This document shows positions 1 through 9,120 of a stretch of DNA of 64,000 bases, piece after piece; within the stretch, counting starts at the first letter, position 1; every line of letters starts with the position of its first letter. The notes beneath the pieces are model-generated. The model had not been told where the DNA came from and ran no database searches. It was given only the letters and a program-made list of their open reading frames with translations. This DNA is from CAVSRC01 sp963782045 (GTDB taxonomy: Bacteria > Pseudomonadota > Alphaproteobacteria > Rhizobiales > Kaistiaceae), in assembly GCA_963782045.1 (NCBI GenBank), contig CAWAIR010000018.1, forward strand, positions 310,001-374,000, read 5' to 3'. Both the position numbers and the translations under genes were made by a program.

Positions 1-98
1 TTGGACTACTTCTTGGCAACGATCCGCCCAAGGCCCACAGCTTCGTCAGCGCCTCTCAGTAGGGCAGGCTGACAACAAGCCATAGGATAACGCTTGGC

Positions 99-126
99 GT
101 GGGGCCGCACGAAAGTGCGGCCCCAC
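99..126. terminator. Perfect hairpin, possible terminator
   Basis: Twelve-base arms (GTGGGGCCGCAC and its exact complement) enclose a GAAA tetraloop. It lies 71 bases past the stop of the minus-strand hydratase gene, where a terminator would be expected. Neither side has a clear T-run, so Rho-independent activity is uncertain. The first 98 bases hold no gene I can recognise. Confidence 0.45.
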
Positions 127-196
127 TGCGTTGCGGTGCTCCGTTGGCGGGTTTCGAGGAACCTGGCCGCGTCCTGCGGCCGTTCTCCGCGGCCCG

Positions 197-955
197 TCAG
201 GCAGTGACGACCAGCTCCGCGTCGCCAAAATCCGTGAACGCGCCGCGCACGGTGTTGCCCGCCGCCGTGTCCCGGTTGAGGCCCGTATAGGTCCCGGTCG
301 TCACGATCTGCCCGGCCCTGATGCCGTCCTCCCGACGCAGCGCATTGACCAGCGCGATCGCCGGGATCAGCGGGTCCTTGGCGCCGTGCCCGCCGACCCG
401 GCGGACGATCTCCTTGCCGTCGATGACAAGGCTCGCCTCCAGCCCGGCGAGGTCGATGGACTGCCAGTCCGGCCGGCGCGTGCCGACCACGAAGGCGCCG
501 TTCGACATGAAATCGGCGGTGCGCTCGATCACCGGCGCGGCGTCGTAGCTGACGAAGCGGGAATCCACCACCTCGATGCCGGCGAGCGCGATCACCGCTG
601 CCTCGATTTCCGCGCGGTCGTAGTCGGTATCGCGCGGCGGCAGGTCGCGCATGAATTCGAAGGCGATCTCGACCTCCATGCCGAGCATGGGCATCTGGCC
701 GGCGGAAATCGTTGCGCCGGTCGCCAGCATCCGCGAGGCGAGGATGCCGCCCATCATCAGACCATGCTCCGGGACCGTGGCCACCTTCCAGCCGACGATC
801 TCTTCGCCGAGGACGCGCGCCGTCGCGCGCTGGATGGCATGAGCCTCGGCGACCGAGCGCGGCCGCGCCCCCTCGGGCAGGCCCGGCAAATGCTTTCCCG
901 TGCGCCGCGCCTCGGCGAGCAGCCCCGCGGCTGTCTCGATGACTGTCTGATCCAC
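197..955 (-). CDS. 2-keto-4-pentenoate hydratase family protein
   Basis: Predicted 252-residue hydratase of the MhpD/fumarylacetoacetase-like fold. Enzymes of this family add water to 2-hydroxypenta-2,4-dienoate or decarboxylate related oxo-acids at the end of meta-cleavage pathways. Visible family features are GWKVA (Lys57), the metal-binding EVE (Glu94, Glu96), the IEVVDSRF block and a C-terminal TTGTYTG motif. I start it at a GTG preceded by AGGAG; the frame stays open upstream, but that sequence is arginine-rich and unlike the family. It is divergent from the esterase at 1422. The family is confident; the substrate is not known. Confidence 0.82.
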   Translation of the reverse strand: MDQTVIETAAGLLAEARRTGKHLPGLPEGARPRSVAEAHAIQRATARVLGEEIVGWKVATVPEHGLMMGGILASRMLATGATISAGQMPMLGMEVEIAFEFMRDLPPRDTDYDRAEIEAAVIALAGIEVVDSRFVSYDAAPVIERTADFMSNGAFVVGTRRPDWQSIDLAGLEASLVIDGKEIVRRVGGHGAKDPLIPAIALVNALRREDGIRAGQIVTTGTYTGLNRDTAAGNTVRGAFTDFGDAELVVTA

Positions 956-1421
956 GTCTCTCCTGCCTCCACCAAACGCGTCGCCCGTCAGGCACCTGTC
1001 GCAATCATCCGGCCTCATGCACGGATGTCGCGGCGGCTTGACAGGTCCGGCTCCCCCACAGGCGGCGCCGCCGGGCGCGGCGCAAGGCCCGTCCCGATCG
1101 ATCGCTCGTGTTGTGGAAATAGAAAGCCGGCTTCGCGGTTCGTCAATCGGCTCTTCTATGCCTCGCAAGGCAAGCGACAAACGACGCGTCAGCGCCGATC
1201 GCCGACAACGCCCATCGATCGCAAGCAAACCGCCGACTTTCGCCAGGGCCTCGCGGTCGGTTCAGGCAGGCCGTTCGCCGCTCGCCAAGGGCGCTTCTTC
1301 AATTGGCAATGGCCCGCCAGTGCCCCCTCCGACATCCTCGCAGCGCTCGGTTGAACCAGACGAGGCAACGGCATGTACCGTTCGCCCGCGGCCGAAGCGG
1401 AAACATTCAGGAGGAAGTCGC
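956..1421. other. Divergent intergenic region, no gene seen
   Basis: This stretch separates the hydratase (minus) from the esterase (plus) and should hold both promoters. Open frames here are compositionally arginine/proline-rich shadows. I see no convincing operator and no small gene. Confidence 0.5.
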
Positions 1422-3041
1422 ATGCTCATGTCATGGGCGTCGCCCCGCGGTCTTGCCGCGGGCATCATCGGCCTGGCAGCCGTTCTCGCATCGGCCGGTC
1501 TGCCGGCACGCGCGGCGGACGCACCGCAGGTTACCCTGGCGCAGGGTACGCTGGTCGGCAGCGCCGGATCGGGCCTCGTCCACTTCATGGGCGTCCGCTA
1601 TGCGGAGCCGCCGGTCGGCGATCTTCGCTGGATGCCGCCTGTCGCCATCGCATCGGGCACCGGCACAGCCGATGCCAACAAGCCCGGCGCCGGCTGCGCC
1701 CAGGGCAAGAGCCCGTGGGGCTCGCCTTCCAACGCCGAGGACTGCCTGTTCCTCAACGTCACCGTGCCGGGCGATGCCAAGGACATCGGCTTCTGGCAGA
1801 AGAAGCCGGTGATGGTCTTCTTCCACGGCGGCGGCTTCACCGGCGGGTCCGGCGACATCTACGACGCCGATGCGCTGGCGAGCGAGAACGACGTCATCGT
1901 GGTCACCGTCAACTACCGGCTGGGTGCGCTGGGCTTCTTCGCCCATCCCGCCCTCGATGCCGAAGGCCACCTCTCCGCCAACTATGGCCTCATGGACCAG
2001 CAGCAATCGCTGCGCTGGGTGCGCGACAACATCGCCGCGTTCGGCGGCGACCCGAACAACGTCACCGTCTTCGGCGAATCCGCCGGGGCCATCGCCATTT
2101 ACGCCCACCTCGTCTCACCGATGGCGGCCGGTCTCTTCCAGAAGGCGATCATCGAGAGCGGCGCCCCCGCCGACGAGACGCTGGCGACCGCAGAAGACCA
2201 GGGCAAGACGCTTGCCGACAAGGTCGGCTGCCCGGGCGATGCCAGCGCGGCGGCCGCGGACTGCCTGCGCAAGGTTCCGGCCGAGCAACTGGTGAAGGCC
2301 GAGGCGACGCCGATCGCCACCATCATCGACGGCAAGCTGCTCACCCAGCCGATCCTCGATTCGCTGAAGGCCGGCCACTACAACCGCGTGCCGGTGATCA
2401 ACGGCACCAACCACGACGAAGGCAACCTGATCGCCGCCTTCATGTTCGACCTGTCGGGCACGCCGCTTGCGGCGGACGGCTACGACAAGGCGCTGTCCAT
2501 CATCGGCGGTTTCATCCCGCGCGTCGGCTATACCGATGCGGCGATCCCTGCCGTCGCCAAGGCCTATCCGCTGGCCAACTACAAGGTGCCGGGACTGGCC
2601 GCGGCGCAGGTGATCACCGACGGCGTCATCGCCTGCCCGGCCTGGGAGGCCAACAAGGTGATGGCGGCGTATGCGCCGAGCTACGAATACGAGATGGCCG
2701 ACACCAACGCCCGCTCCATCGTGGCGCCGCCGGTGAGCTTCCCTTACCACGCCGGCCATTTCAGCGAGCTCCAGTATCTCTTCGACCTGAGCTCCATCAC
2801 CATCGACGGCACGCCGCCGATGACCGACGCGCAGAAGGCCCTCGGCAAGCAGATGCGGGCCTATTGGGCCGACTTTGCCCGCACCGGCACGCCGGATGGC
2901 AAAGGCCTGCCGGCGTGGCCCACCTTCGCCCCAAGCAAGGGTGGCCCGGTCGAATCACTGAACACGCCGGCATCGAAGGCGGTGACCGACTTCGCGACCG
3001 CGCATCAGTGCGCGTTCTGGGAAACCGTCGAGCGCAAGTAG
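1422..3041 (+). CDS. Exported type-B carboxylesterase
   Basis: 539-residue serine esterase of the COesterase family, hydrolysing carboxylic esters outside the cytoplasm. An N-terminal signal peptide (hydrophobic stretch then PARAADA) implies export. The nucleophile elbow GESAG places Ser220; Glu333 lies in NHDEGN and His446 in AGHFSEL, giving the full catalytic triad. Length is normal for bacterial members. The start is the first of two close ATGs, chosen because AGGAGGA lies six bases upstream. It converges with the LysR gene at 3103. The ester substrate is unknown; other esterase-like hydrolases in the region suggest a shared catabolic theme. Confidence 0.92.
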   Translation: MLMSWASPRGLAAGIIGLAAVLASAGLPARAADAPQVTLAQGTLVGSAGSGLVHFMGVRYAEPPVGDLRWMPPVAIASGTGTADANKPGAGCAQGKSPWGSPSNAEDCLFLNVTVPGDAKDIGFWQKKPVMVFFHGGGFTGGSGDIYDADALASENDVIVVTVNYRLGALGFFAHPALDAEGHLSANYGLMDQQQSLRWVRDNIAAFGGDPNNVTVFGESAGAIAIYAHLVSPMAAGLFQKAIIESGAPADETLATAEDQGKTLADKVGCPGDASAAAADCLRKVPAEQLVKAEATPIATIIDGKLLTQPILDSLKAGHYNRVPVINGTNHDEGNLIAAFMFDLSGTPLAADGYDKALSIIGGFIPRVGYTDAAIPAVAKAYPLANYKVPGLAAAQVITDGVIACPAWEANKVMAAYAPSYEYEMADTNARSIVAPPVSFPYHAGHFSELQYLFDLSSITIDGTPPMTDAQKALGKQMRAYWADFARTGTPDGKGLPAWPTFAPSKGGPVESLNTPASKAVTDFATAHQCAFWETVERK

Positions 3042-3102
3042 CGACAACCCTTCTCCCGTGGCGCGGTGGCTCGGCGTATCTCGGGCCGCCGCGACGAACC
3101 TC

Positions 3103-4005
3103 TCACACCCCCTCGCTTGCCGGCGCGGTCAGATGCGCCAGGAAGGCCGCGGCGGCGGGCGTCAGCAGGTCGTGGCCGCGGGTGCAGATCATCAGGCGCC
3201 GCTCGGCCCATTTCTCCTTGAGCGGCACGACCCTCACCGGCAGCGACTGGGCGTAGAGCCGGGCGATGCTCTCGGGCACGACGGCCATCCCGAGGCCGGC
3301 CTCGACCATGCGGCTGATGGCGTCGAAGCCGGAGGTGCGGATCGCCATCTTCAGCGGCATGCCGAGATCGGCGGAGGCGCGGACCAGCGCCGTATCGATG
3401 GAACTGCCCTTCGGCGCGCCGATGAACTCGTACTGGGCGACGTTGGCGAAGCGCGTTCCGCTGCAATCGGCAAGCGGATGGTCGCAGTGGACCAGTAGCG
3501 CCAGGCGGTCCGTGCGGTAGACGACCGAATTGAGGTCGGCCGGCACGACCACGTCGCCAAAGATGCCGAGGTCGGCGGCATTGTCCCTCACCGCCCTCAG
3601 CGTGTTGGAGCTGACGCTTTCTTCGATCTCCACCCGCACTTGCGGGTAGATCGCCAGGAACGTCTTCAGGTCGGCCGGCAGGTAGTGGGCCATGGCGGTT
3701 GCGTTGGCGTGCACCCGAATGGTTCCGCGCACGCCGCTGGCGAAGTCGACAAGCTCGGTTTCGAGTTCCTTGACGTTGCGCAGGATCAGCCGCGCGTGAT
3801 GGAGCAGCGCGGTGCCGGCCGCCGTCGGCACCATGCCGCTCGATTTGCGCTCGAACAGCTTGATGTTGAGCCTGAGCTCAAGGTCCGCCAGCCGCTTGCT
3901 GATCGCCGAGGGTGCCAGGTGCTCGCGCTCCGCCGCTTTCGCGAGGCTGGTTTCCTCGACGACCGCGACGAACAGGCTGAGCGTTACAAGATCGACGCGC
4001 GCCAA
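3103..4005 (-). CDS. LysR-family transcriptional regulator
   Basis: 300-residue LysR-type regulator. Residues 4-62 form the winged helix-turn-helix (LAPSAISKRLADLE) and the rest is the effector-binding domain with the usual VEAGLGMAVVP block near the end. It is divergent from the TRAP operon beginning at 4234 and shares a 228-base promoter region with it, so it is the likely regulator of that operon. It is not closely similar to the two paired LysR proteins at 20.0 and 31.3 kb, and I do not see their operator upstream of it. The inducer is unknown, probably the TRAP ligand or a derivative. Confidence 0.94.
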   Translation of the reverse strand: MARVDLVTLSLFVAVVEETSLAKAAEREHLAPSAISKRLADLELRLNIKLFERKSSGMVPTAAGTALLHHARLILRNVKELETELVDFASGVRGTIRVHANATAMAHYLPADLKTFLAIYPQVRVEIEESVSSNTLRAVRDNAADLGIFGDVVVPADLNSVVYRTDRLALLVHCDHPLADCSGTRFANVAQYEFIGAPKGSSIDTALVRASADLGMPLKMAIRTSGFDAISRMVEAGLGMAVVPESIARLYAQSLPVRVVPLKEKWAERRLMICTRGHDLLTPAAAAFLAHLTAPASEGV

Positions 4006-4233
4006 TCCGGTTGTCCTCCCCTCGGCGGCACTCTTCTGCCATCCTGTCCCATCGAACCGGCCGCCGGGTTCCCGAAATCGGCGCTCGCCGCTTCGTCATC
4101 CGCGCAGGCCGGTTCACAAATGGCCAATGGTGCCTCAGGCCAGTTTACGACAATCTCGTGTCAATCAAGCACCTCCCGATAAGAGGATGGTGCAGGCCTG
4201 AAATGGCCGCAAAGTGGGGAAGGAAACATCGAA

Positions 4234-5250
4234 ATGGGCATCAATCGCCGCCAGTTCCTGGGCGCATCGGCCGCTGCGCTCACCGTCGCCGGACTGTCCA
4301 CCAAGGCCATCGGCGCCGAGTTCAACTTCAAGCTCGGCCACAGCACGCCGCCGGATCATCCGTTCAGCAAGCGCCTGGTCGAGGTCTCCAAGGACGTCCT
4401 CGAGCAGACCAACGGCCGCCTCAATATCACCGTCTTCCCGAACAGCCAGCTTGGCGGCGACAACGACCTGCTCTCCCAGGTGCGCAGCGGCGCCGTGGAG
4501 TTCTTCCCGGCCGCCGGCCTCATCTTCGCTTCGGTGCTGCCGGTGACGGCGATCAACGGCATGGGCTTCGCGTTCCCGAGCTACGACAAGGTGTGGCCGG
4601 CCATGGACGGCGAGCTCGGCGCCTTCGTGCGTCAGCAGATCGTCGCCAAGACCAACCTCATGCCGATGGACAAGATGTGGGACCTCGGCTACCGCCAGAT
4701 CACCAATAGCGTCCGCCCGATCAACACGGCCGCCGACCTCTCCGGGTTGAAGTTGCGCGTGCCGGGGGCGCCGCCGCTGGTGTCGATGTTCCAGGCTCTC
4801 GATGTGGCGCCGGTGAGCATGCAGTTCGGCGAAGTCTACACCGCGCTGCAGACCAAGGTGGTCGACGGCCAGGAGAATCCGTTCTCGCAGATCAACTCTG
4901 GCAAGTTCTACGAGGTGCAGAAGTACCTCTCGATCACCAACCATGTCTGGGACGGTTTCTGGATGCTGGCCAACGGCGACGCCTGGAAGCGCCTGCCGGA
5001 GGACGTCCAGCAGGTGACCAACAAGGTATTCGGCGAGAAGGGCGTGCTCGAGCGCGCCGACCTCGTCGAGCTCAACAAGGGCCTTGTCGGCACGCTCAAG
5101 TCCAAGGGCATGGAAGTCAACACCGCCAACACCGACACCTTCCGCGCCAAGCTGGTCGAAGCCGGCTTCTACGCCGACTGGAAGAAGCGGATCGGCAGCG
5201 ACGCCTGGGACCTGCTCGAGAAGTACGCCGGCAAGCTCGGCTCGGCCTAG
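4234..5250 (+). CDS. dctP: TRAP transporter solute-binding protein (DctP family)
   Basis: 338-residue periplasmic binding protein of a tripartite ATP-independent transporter, delivering an organic acid to the DctQM membrane pair. The N-terminus carries a twin-arginine-like signal (NRRQFLGA, Arg5-Arg6). The family block GLKLRVPG and the following VDGQENP region, where the conserved carboxylate-binding arginine and ligand contacts fall, are present. First gene of a plus-strand unit with a hydrolase, fused DctQM and 2-hydroxyacid dehydrogenase. AAGGAAA lies upstream of the ATG. The gene neighbours suggest a hydroxy- or oxo-acid ligand; this is inference. Confidence 0.95.
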   Translation: MGINRRQFLGASAAALTVAGLSTKAIGAEFNFKLGHSTPPDHPFSKRLVEVSKDVLEQTNGRLNITVFPNSQLGGDNDLLSQVRSGAVEFFPAAGLIFASVLPVTAINGMGFAFPSYDKVWPAMDGELGAFVRQQIVAKTNLMPMDKMWDLGYRQITNSVRPINTAADLSGLKLRVPGAPPLVSMFQALDVAPVSMQFGEVYTALQTKVVDGQENPFSQINSGKFYEVQKYLSITNHVWDGFWMLANGDAWKRLPEDVQQVTNKVFGEKGVLERADLVELNKGLVGTLKSKGMEVNTANTDTFRAKLVEAGFYADWKKRIGSDAWDLLEKYAGKLGSA

Positions 5251-5293
5251 CGCTCCGTCCGGCCCTTCCTCTGAAGGCGAAGGAAGCGGCATC

Positions 5294-6190
5294 ATGACAT
5301 CATGGTTCGACCGGCGGCCTGTCGGCCGCCGGCGGCGCGTCGCAACACCGGACGGCGTCACCCTCGAAGTGCGCGAGTGGGGCGATCCGGACGGTCCCGA
5401 ACTGCTGTTGGTGACCGGCGTCGCGCAGAGCTACCTGTCCTTCGTCAAGCAGTATGCCGCCGCCGAACTCGGCGGCCTGAGGATCGTCTCCTACGATCCG
5501 CGCGGGCACGGCCTGTCGGACAAGCCGCTCGGCGACGGCTGGTACCAGGACGGCCGGCGATGGTCGGACGAGGTGGCCAGCGTCATCGCGGCGACCGGAT
5601 TGCAGCGCCCGGTGCTCGCCGGCTGGTCGCTCGGCGGCCGCATCGTGCGCCAGTATCTGGTCGATCGCGGCAACGACGCTCTCTCCGGCGTCGCCTTCAT
5701 CTCGGCGCGCCCGGTCGAAGTGCCCGAGGTGCTCGGCGGCGGCAACGGCGTCATGGCGGGGCTCGACATGGATGACGCCGGCAGCCGCATCGCGGTCGCC
5801 TCGGCATTCCTGCGCAACTGCTTCGGCATTCAGCCGAGCCCGGAGGAATTCGCCTTCGCGCTCGCCTTCAACATGCTGTGCCCCTTCGAGATCCGCCTGC
5901 AGATCGGCAAGTGGCTGACGCCTCCCGAGATCTCCGAAGCGGCCCTCAGGCGCATCCGCGTGCCGACCTTCGTCGCCCACGGCACCGGGGATGTGCTGGT
6001 GCTCCCTGCGGCCGGCGAGATGACCGCCAGGCTCGTCCCCCACGCCCGGCTCAGCCTCTACGAGGGCTGCGGCCATTCGGTCTTCTTCGAGCGACCGCAG
6101 CGGTTCAACGAAGAGCTGCTGGCCTTCGTCCGCGAAGCGACAGACCGGCCGCCGGCACGCCCGGCGCCGGCCGGCAGCCAGGCGCGGTGA
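5294..6190 (+). CDS. Alpha/beta hydrolase
   Basis: 298-residue cytoplasmic alpha/beta hydrolase. GWSLGG gives the nucleophile Ser112, GTGDVL the acid Asp233 and GCGHSVF the histidine His261. It is inserted between the TRAP binding protein and its membrane subunit, 43 bases after the former, so it probably acts on the imported compound, for instance opening an ester or lactone. It is clearly related to the hydrolase at 32226 (shared EWGDPDGPE and GWSLGGR blocks). The ATG is preceded by GAAGGAAG. Confidence 0.9.
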   Translation: MTSWFDRRPVGRRRRVATPDGVTLEVREWGDPDGPELLLVTGVAQSYLSFVKQYAAAELGGLRIVSYDPRGHGLSDKPLGDGWYQDGRRWSDEVASVIAATGLQRPVLAGWSLGGRIVRQYLVDRGNDALSGVAFISARPVEVPEVLGGGNGVMAGLDMDDAGSRIAVASAFLRNCFGIQPSPEEFAFALAFNMLCPFEIRLQIGKWLTPPEISEAALRRIRVPTFVAHGTGDVLVLPAAGEMTARLVPHARLSLYEGCGHSVFFERPQRFNEELLAFVREATDRPPARPAPAGSQAR

Positions 6191-6200
6191 GGGCCGGCCG

Positions 6201-8075
6201 GTGACCGAATCGCTCGCCCCTCCCCAGCGCGTGGACGCGACGCTCGCCTTCCACAGCCGCGCGGCGCACCTGGTCGACGAGGTGCTGCACCACATCGTCG
6301 ACGTCATCGCCTCCGTCGTCCTCGTCGTCGAGATCATCGTGCTCTTCGCCGGCGTGGTCGCGCGCTACGTGTTCCACCATCCGTTCATCTGGACGGACGA
6401 GGTCAACTCGATCCTCTTCCTGTGGCTCGGCATGCTCGGCGCCGTGATGGCGCTGCGCCGCTGGGAGCACATGCGCATGACGACCTTCGTCGCCATGCTG
6501 CCGGAGCGCTGGCAGATCTACGCGCTCGGATTCACCAACGCCGTCATCCTCGCCTTCCTTCTCCTCATGGTGGCGCCGTCCTTCGACCACGCCTTCAACG
6601 AGGCGGCGGTCATCAGCCCCAGCCTGGAAATCTCGATGGCCTGGCGGGCGGCGGCCATGCCGGCCGGCGTCATTCTGCTGATCGTCCGGGCGCTGCTGCG
6701 CATCATGGAAATGCCGCTGAAGCCGACGGTCGCGGGTCTCGCGGTCGTGGCGGTTGCGATCGCGGTACTGGAGCTGCTGCAGCCGACCCTCATTCAGCTC
6801 GGCCAGGCCGATCTCGCCATCTTCTTCCTGGTCGCCGTCCCCCTGATGGTCTTCGCCGGCGTGCCCATTGCCTTTGCCTTCAGCGGGGCGACCTACGCCT
6901 ACATCGCGCTCGGCACCTACGTGCCGGTGTCGATCATGGCCGAGCGGCTCGATTCCGGCATGTCGCAGCTTCTGCTGCTCGCCATCCCGAACTTCGTCTT
7001 CCTCGGCTTGCTCATCGAGATAACCGGCATGGCGCGCCACATGGTCGCCTTCCTGTCGAGCCTGCTCGGGCGCGTGCGCGGCGGCCTCGAATATGTGCTG
7101 GTGGCGGCGATGTATCTGGTCTCCGGCATATCGGGGTCGAAGGCTGCCGACATGGCGGCCATCGCACCGGCGCTGTTTCCGGAGATGGAGAAGCTCGGCA
7201 ACGAGCGCGCTTCGATGACGGCGCTGCTGGCGGCGACCGGCGCGCAGACCGAGACGGTGCCGCCGAGCCTGATCCTCATCGCCATCGGCTCGGTGACCAA
7301 CCTGTCGATCGCCGCGCTGTTCACCGCCGGCCTCGTGCCGGCGGCGCTGCTCGGCGTCATGCTGTGCGGGCTGGTCTGGTTCCGCGCCCGCAACAAGCCC
7401 AAGACCAATCACGGCAAGCTCAATGGCGGCGCCATCCTCAAGGCCTTCGTCGTCGCCCTCCCCGCCCTGATCCTGCCCTTCGTCATCCGCAGCGCCGTGG
7501 TCGATGGCGTCGCCACGGCGACCGAGGTGTCGACCGTCGGCGTCGTCTACACGGTCATCGTCGGGCTGGTCATCTACCGGCAGACCGACTGGAAGCAGCT
7601 CTACCCGATGCTGGTGTCGACGGCCTCGCTGTCCGGCGCGATCCTGCTGGTGACCGGCGCGGCGACGGCGATGGCCTGGGCGATCACCCAATCCGGCTTC
7701 TCGCAGACGCTTGCCGAGGCGATCGGCAACGTGCCCGGTGGCCACGTCGGCTTCATGGGCGTGTCGATCCTGATGTTCGCCGTGCTCGGCAGCGTGCTCG
7801 AGGGGCTGCCGGCAATGGTGCTGTTCGGACCGCTCATGTTTCCGATTGCCCAGGGCGCCGGGATCAACGACATCTACTATGCCATCGTCGCGATCCTGGC
7901 GATGAGCCTCGGCCTGTTCACGCCGCCCTTTGGCGTCGGCTTCTACATCACCTGCGCCATCGGGCGCTCCGACCCCAACCGCACGATGCGCTTCCTGTGG
8001 CCCTATCTGGTGATCCTTACCCTCGGCGTGCTGGTGGTGGCGGCGGTGCCGTGGCTGTCGATCGGCCTGCTCTAG
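6201..8075 (+). CDS. Fused TRAP transporter membrane subunit (DctQ-DctM)
   Basis: 624-residue integral membrane protein joining the small and large TRAP subunits. Residues 1 to about 180 match the four-helix DctQ part (FIWTDEVNSILFLWLG is the typical membrane block); the rest is the 12-helix DctM part with SGISGSKAAD, ATGAQTETVPPS and LFTPPFGVGFY motifs. Such QM fusions are an established TRAP variant. It works with the binding protein at 4234, driven by a sodium or proton gradient. The start is a GTG ten bases after the hydrolase stop, with only a weak ribosome site, so translation is probably coupled. Confidence 0.93.
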   Translation: MTESLAPPQRVDATLAFHSRAAHLVDEVLHHIVDVIASVVLVVEIIVLFAGVVARYVFHHPFIWTDEVNSILFLWLGMLGAVMALRRWEHMRMTTFVAMLPERWQIYALGFTNAVILAFLLLMVAPSFDHAFNEAAVISPSLEISMAWRAAAMPAGVILLIVRALLRIMEMPLKPTVAGLAVVAVAIAVLELLQPTLIQLGQADLAIFFLVAVPLMVFAGVPIAFAFSGATYAYIALGTYVPVSIMAERLDSGMSQLLLLAIPNFVFLGLLIEITGMARHMVAFLSSLLGRVRGGLEYVLVAAMYLVSGISGSKAADMAAIAPALFPEMEKLGNERASMTALLAATGAQTETVPPSLILIAIGSVTNLSIAALFTAGLVPAALLGVMLCGLVWFRARNKPKTNHGKLNGGAILKAFVVALPALILPFVIRSAVVDGVATATEVSTVGVVYTVIVGLVIYRQTDWKQLYPMLVSTASLSGAILLVTGAATAMAWAITQSGFSQTLAEAIGNVPGGHVGFMGVSILMFAVLGSVLEGLPAMVLFGPLMFPIAQGAGINDIYYAIVAILAMSLGLFTPPFGVGFYITCAIGRSDPNRTMRFLWPYLVILTLGVLVVAAVPWLSIGLL

Positions 8076-8118
8076 CCATGAGAGCCGTCGCCGAGCGCAG
8101 CGAATTCAAGACGGGAGC

Positions 8119-9096
8119 ATGTCTGTGACGCGTATTGCAGTGCTTGACGACTGGCAGCAGATTGCAGCGGCCAGCGCCGATTGGTCGCCGCTCAAGCAGC
8201 GCGCCGAGGTCGTCTTCTTCCACGAGCCGTTCGGATCGGAGGAGGCGCTGGTGGCGGCGCTCTCCGCCTTCGACGGGATTCTCGCCATGCGCGAGCGCAG
8301 CGCCTTCCCGCCGCACGTCGTCGAGCAGCTGCCGCGCCTCAGGTTCTTCAACATGACCGGCAGGCGCGCCCGCGGCCTCGACGACATGGTGCGCCGCGGC
8401 ATCACCGTGTCGATCACCGGCGGCGGCGAATCCGGCGAGGACACCGCCGAACACACGCTGGCGCTGATGCTTGCGGCCGTGCGGCGGGTCGCCGAGGGGG
8501 ACGCCTCGATCAAGGCCGGCGGCTTCCTCGCCGGCGTGGCGCCCGGCTTCCGGCTGTCGGGCAAGGTTCTCGGCATCCTCGGGCTCGGACTGATCGGCAG
8601 CCGGGTAGCCGGCTACGCGCGGGCGCTCGGCCTGGACGTGATCGCCTGGAGCCGCAGCATGACGCCCGCCAAGGCGGCAGAGGCCGGGGTGACCGCGGTC
8701 AGCCGCGACGAGCTGTTCGAGCGCGCCGACATCGTCTCCATACACCTCGTGCTGTCGCCGGAAACGACCGGCATCGTCGGCCGTGCCGAGTTGGCGCGCA
8801 TGCGCAACGGTGGCGTCATCGTCAACACCTCACGGGCGCCACTGATCGACGAGGGAGCGCTGATCGAGGCCCTCACCGGCGGTCGCCTGCAGGCGGCGCT
8901 CGATGTCTTCGCCCAGGAGCCGCTGCCGGCCGATCACCCCCTGCGCCGGGCGCCGAACGTGGTCCTCACGCCCCACGTCGGCTATGCGACCCGGGAAGCC
9001 TATGGCGAGTTCTTCCGCAACAGCATCGAGAACGCGCTCGCCTTCGTCGGCGGCAAGCCGATCCGCCTCTACCAGCCGGCCCAGCACACCATGTGA
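8119..9096 (+). CDS. D-isomer-specific 2-hydroxyacid dehydrogenase
   Basis: 325-residue NAD(P)-dependent dehydrogenase reducing 2-oxo-acids to D-2-hydroxyacids or the reverse. The Rossmann motif GLGLIG spans residues 155-160, and the catalytic set Arg239 (NTSRAP), Glu267 (AQEPLP) and His286 (TPHVGYA) is complete. Last gene of the TRAP-hydrolase-TRAP unit, 43 bases behind the transporter with GGGAG before its ATG. The context suggests that the imported and hydrolysed product is a 2-hydroxy- or 2-oxo-acid. Confidence 0.95.
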   Translation: MSVTRIAVLDDWQQIAAASADWSPLKQRAEVVFFHEPFGSEEALVAALSAFDGILAMRERSAFPPHVVEQLPRLRFFNMTGRRARGLDDMVRRGITVSITGGGESGEDTAEHTLALMLAAVRRVAEGDASIKAGGFLAGVAPGFRLSGKVLGILGLGLIGSRVAGYARALGLDVIAWSRSMTPAKAAEAGVTAVSRDELFERADIVSIHLVLSPETTGIVGRAELARMRNGGVIVNTSRAPLIDEGALIEALTGGRLQAALDVFAQEPLPADHPLRRAPNVVLTPHVGYATREAYGEFFRNSIENALAFVGGKPIRLYQPAQHTM

Positions 9097-9120
9097 CGGC
9101 CCGCCGCCCGCCGGCCTAAC

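Noticed and set aside
6..1004. Long minus-strand arginine-rich frame overlapping the hydratase
   Set aside because: Shadow of the hydratase frame: low-complexity Arg/Gly/Ala composition, no family resemblance, while the alternative frame has clear hydratase motifs.
3061..3092. Hairpin between the esterase and LysR genes as a bidirectional terminator
   Set aside because: Stem has mismatches and there is no T-run on either side; support too weak.
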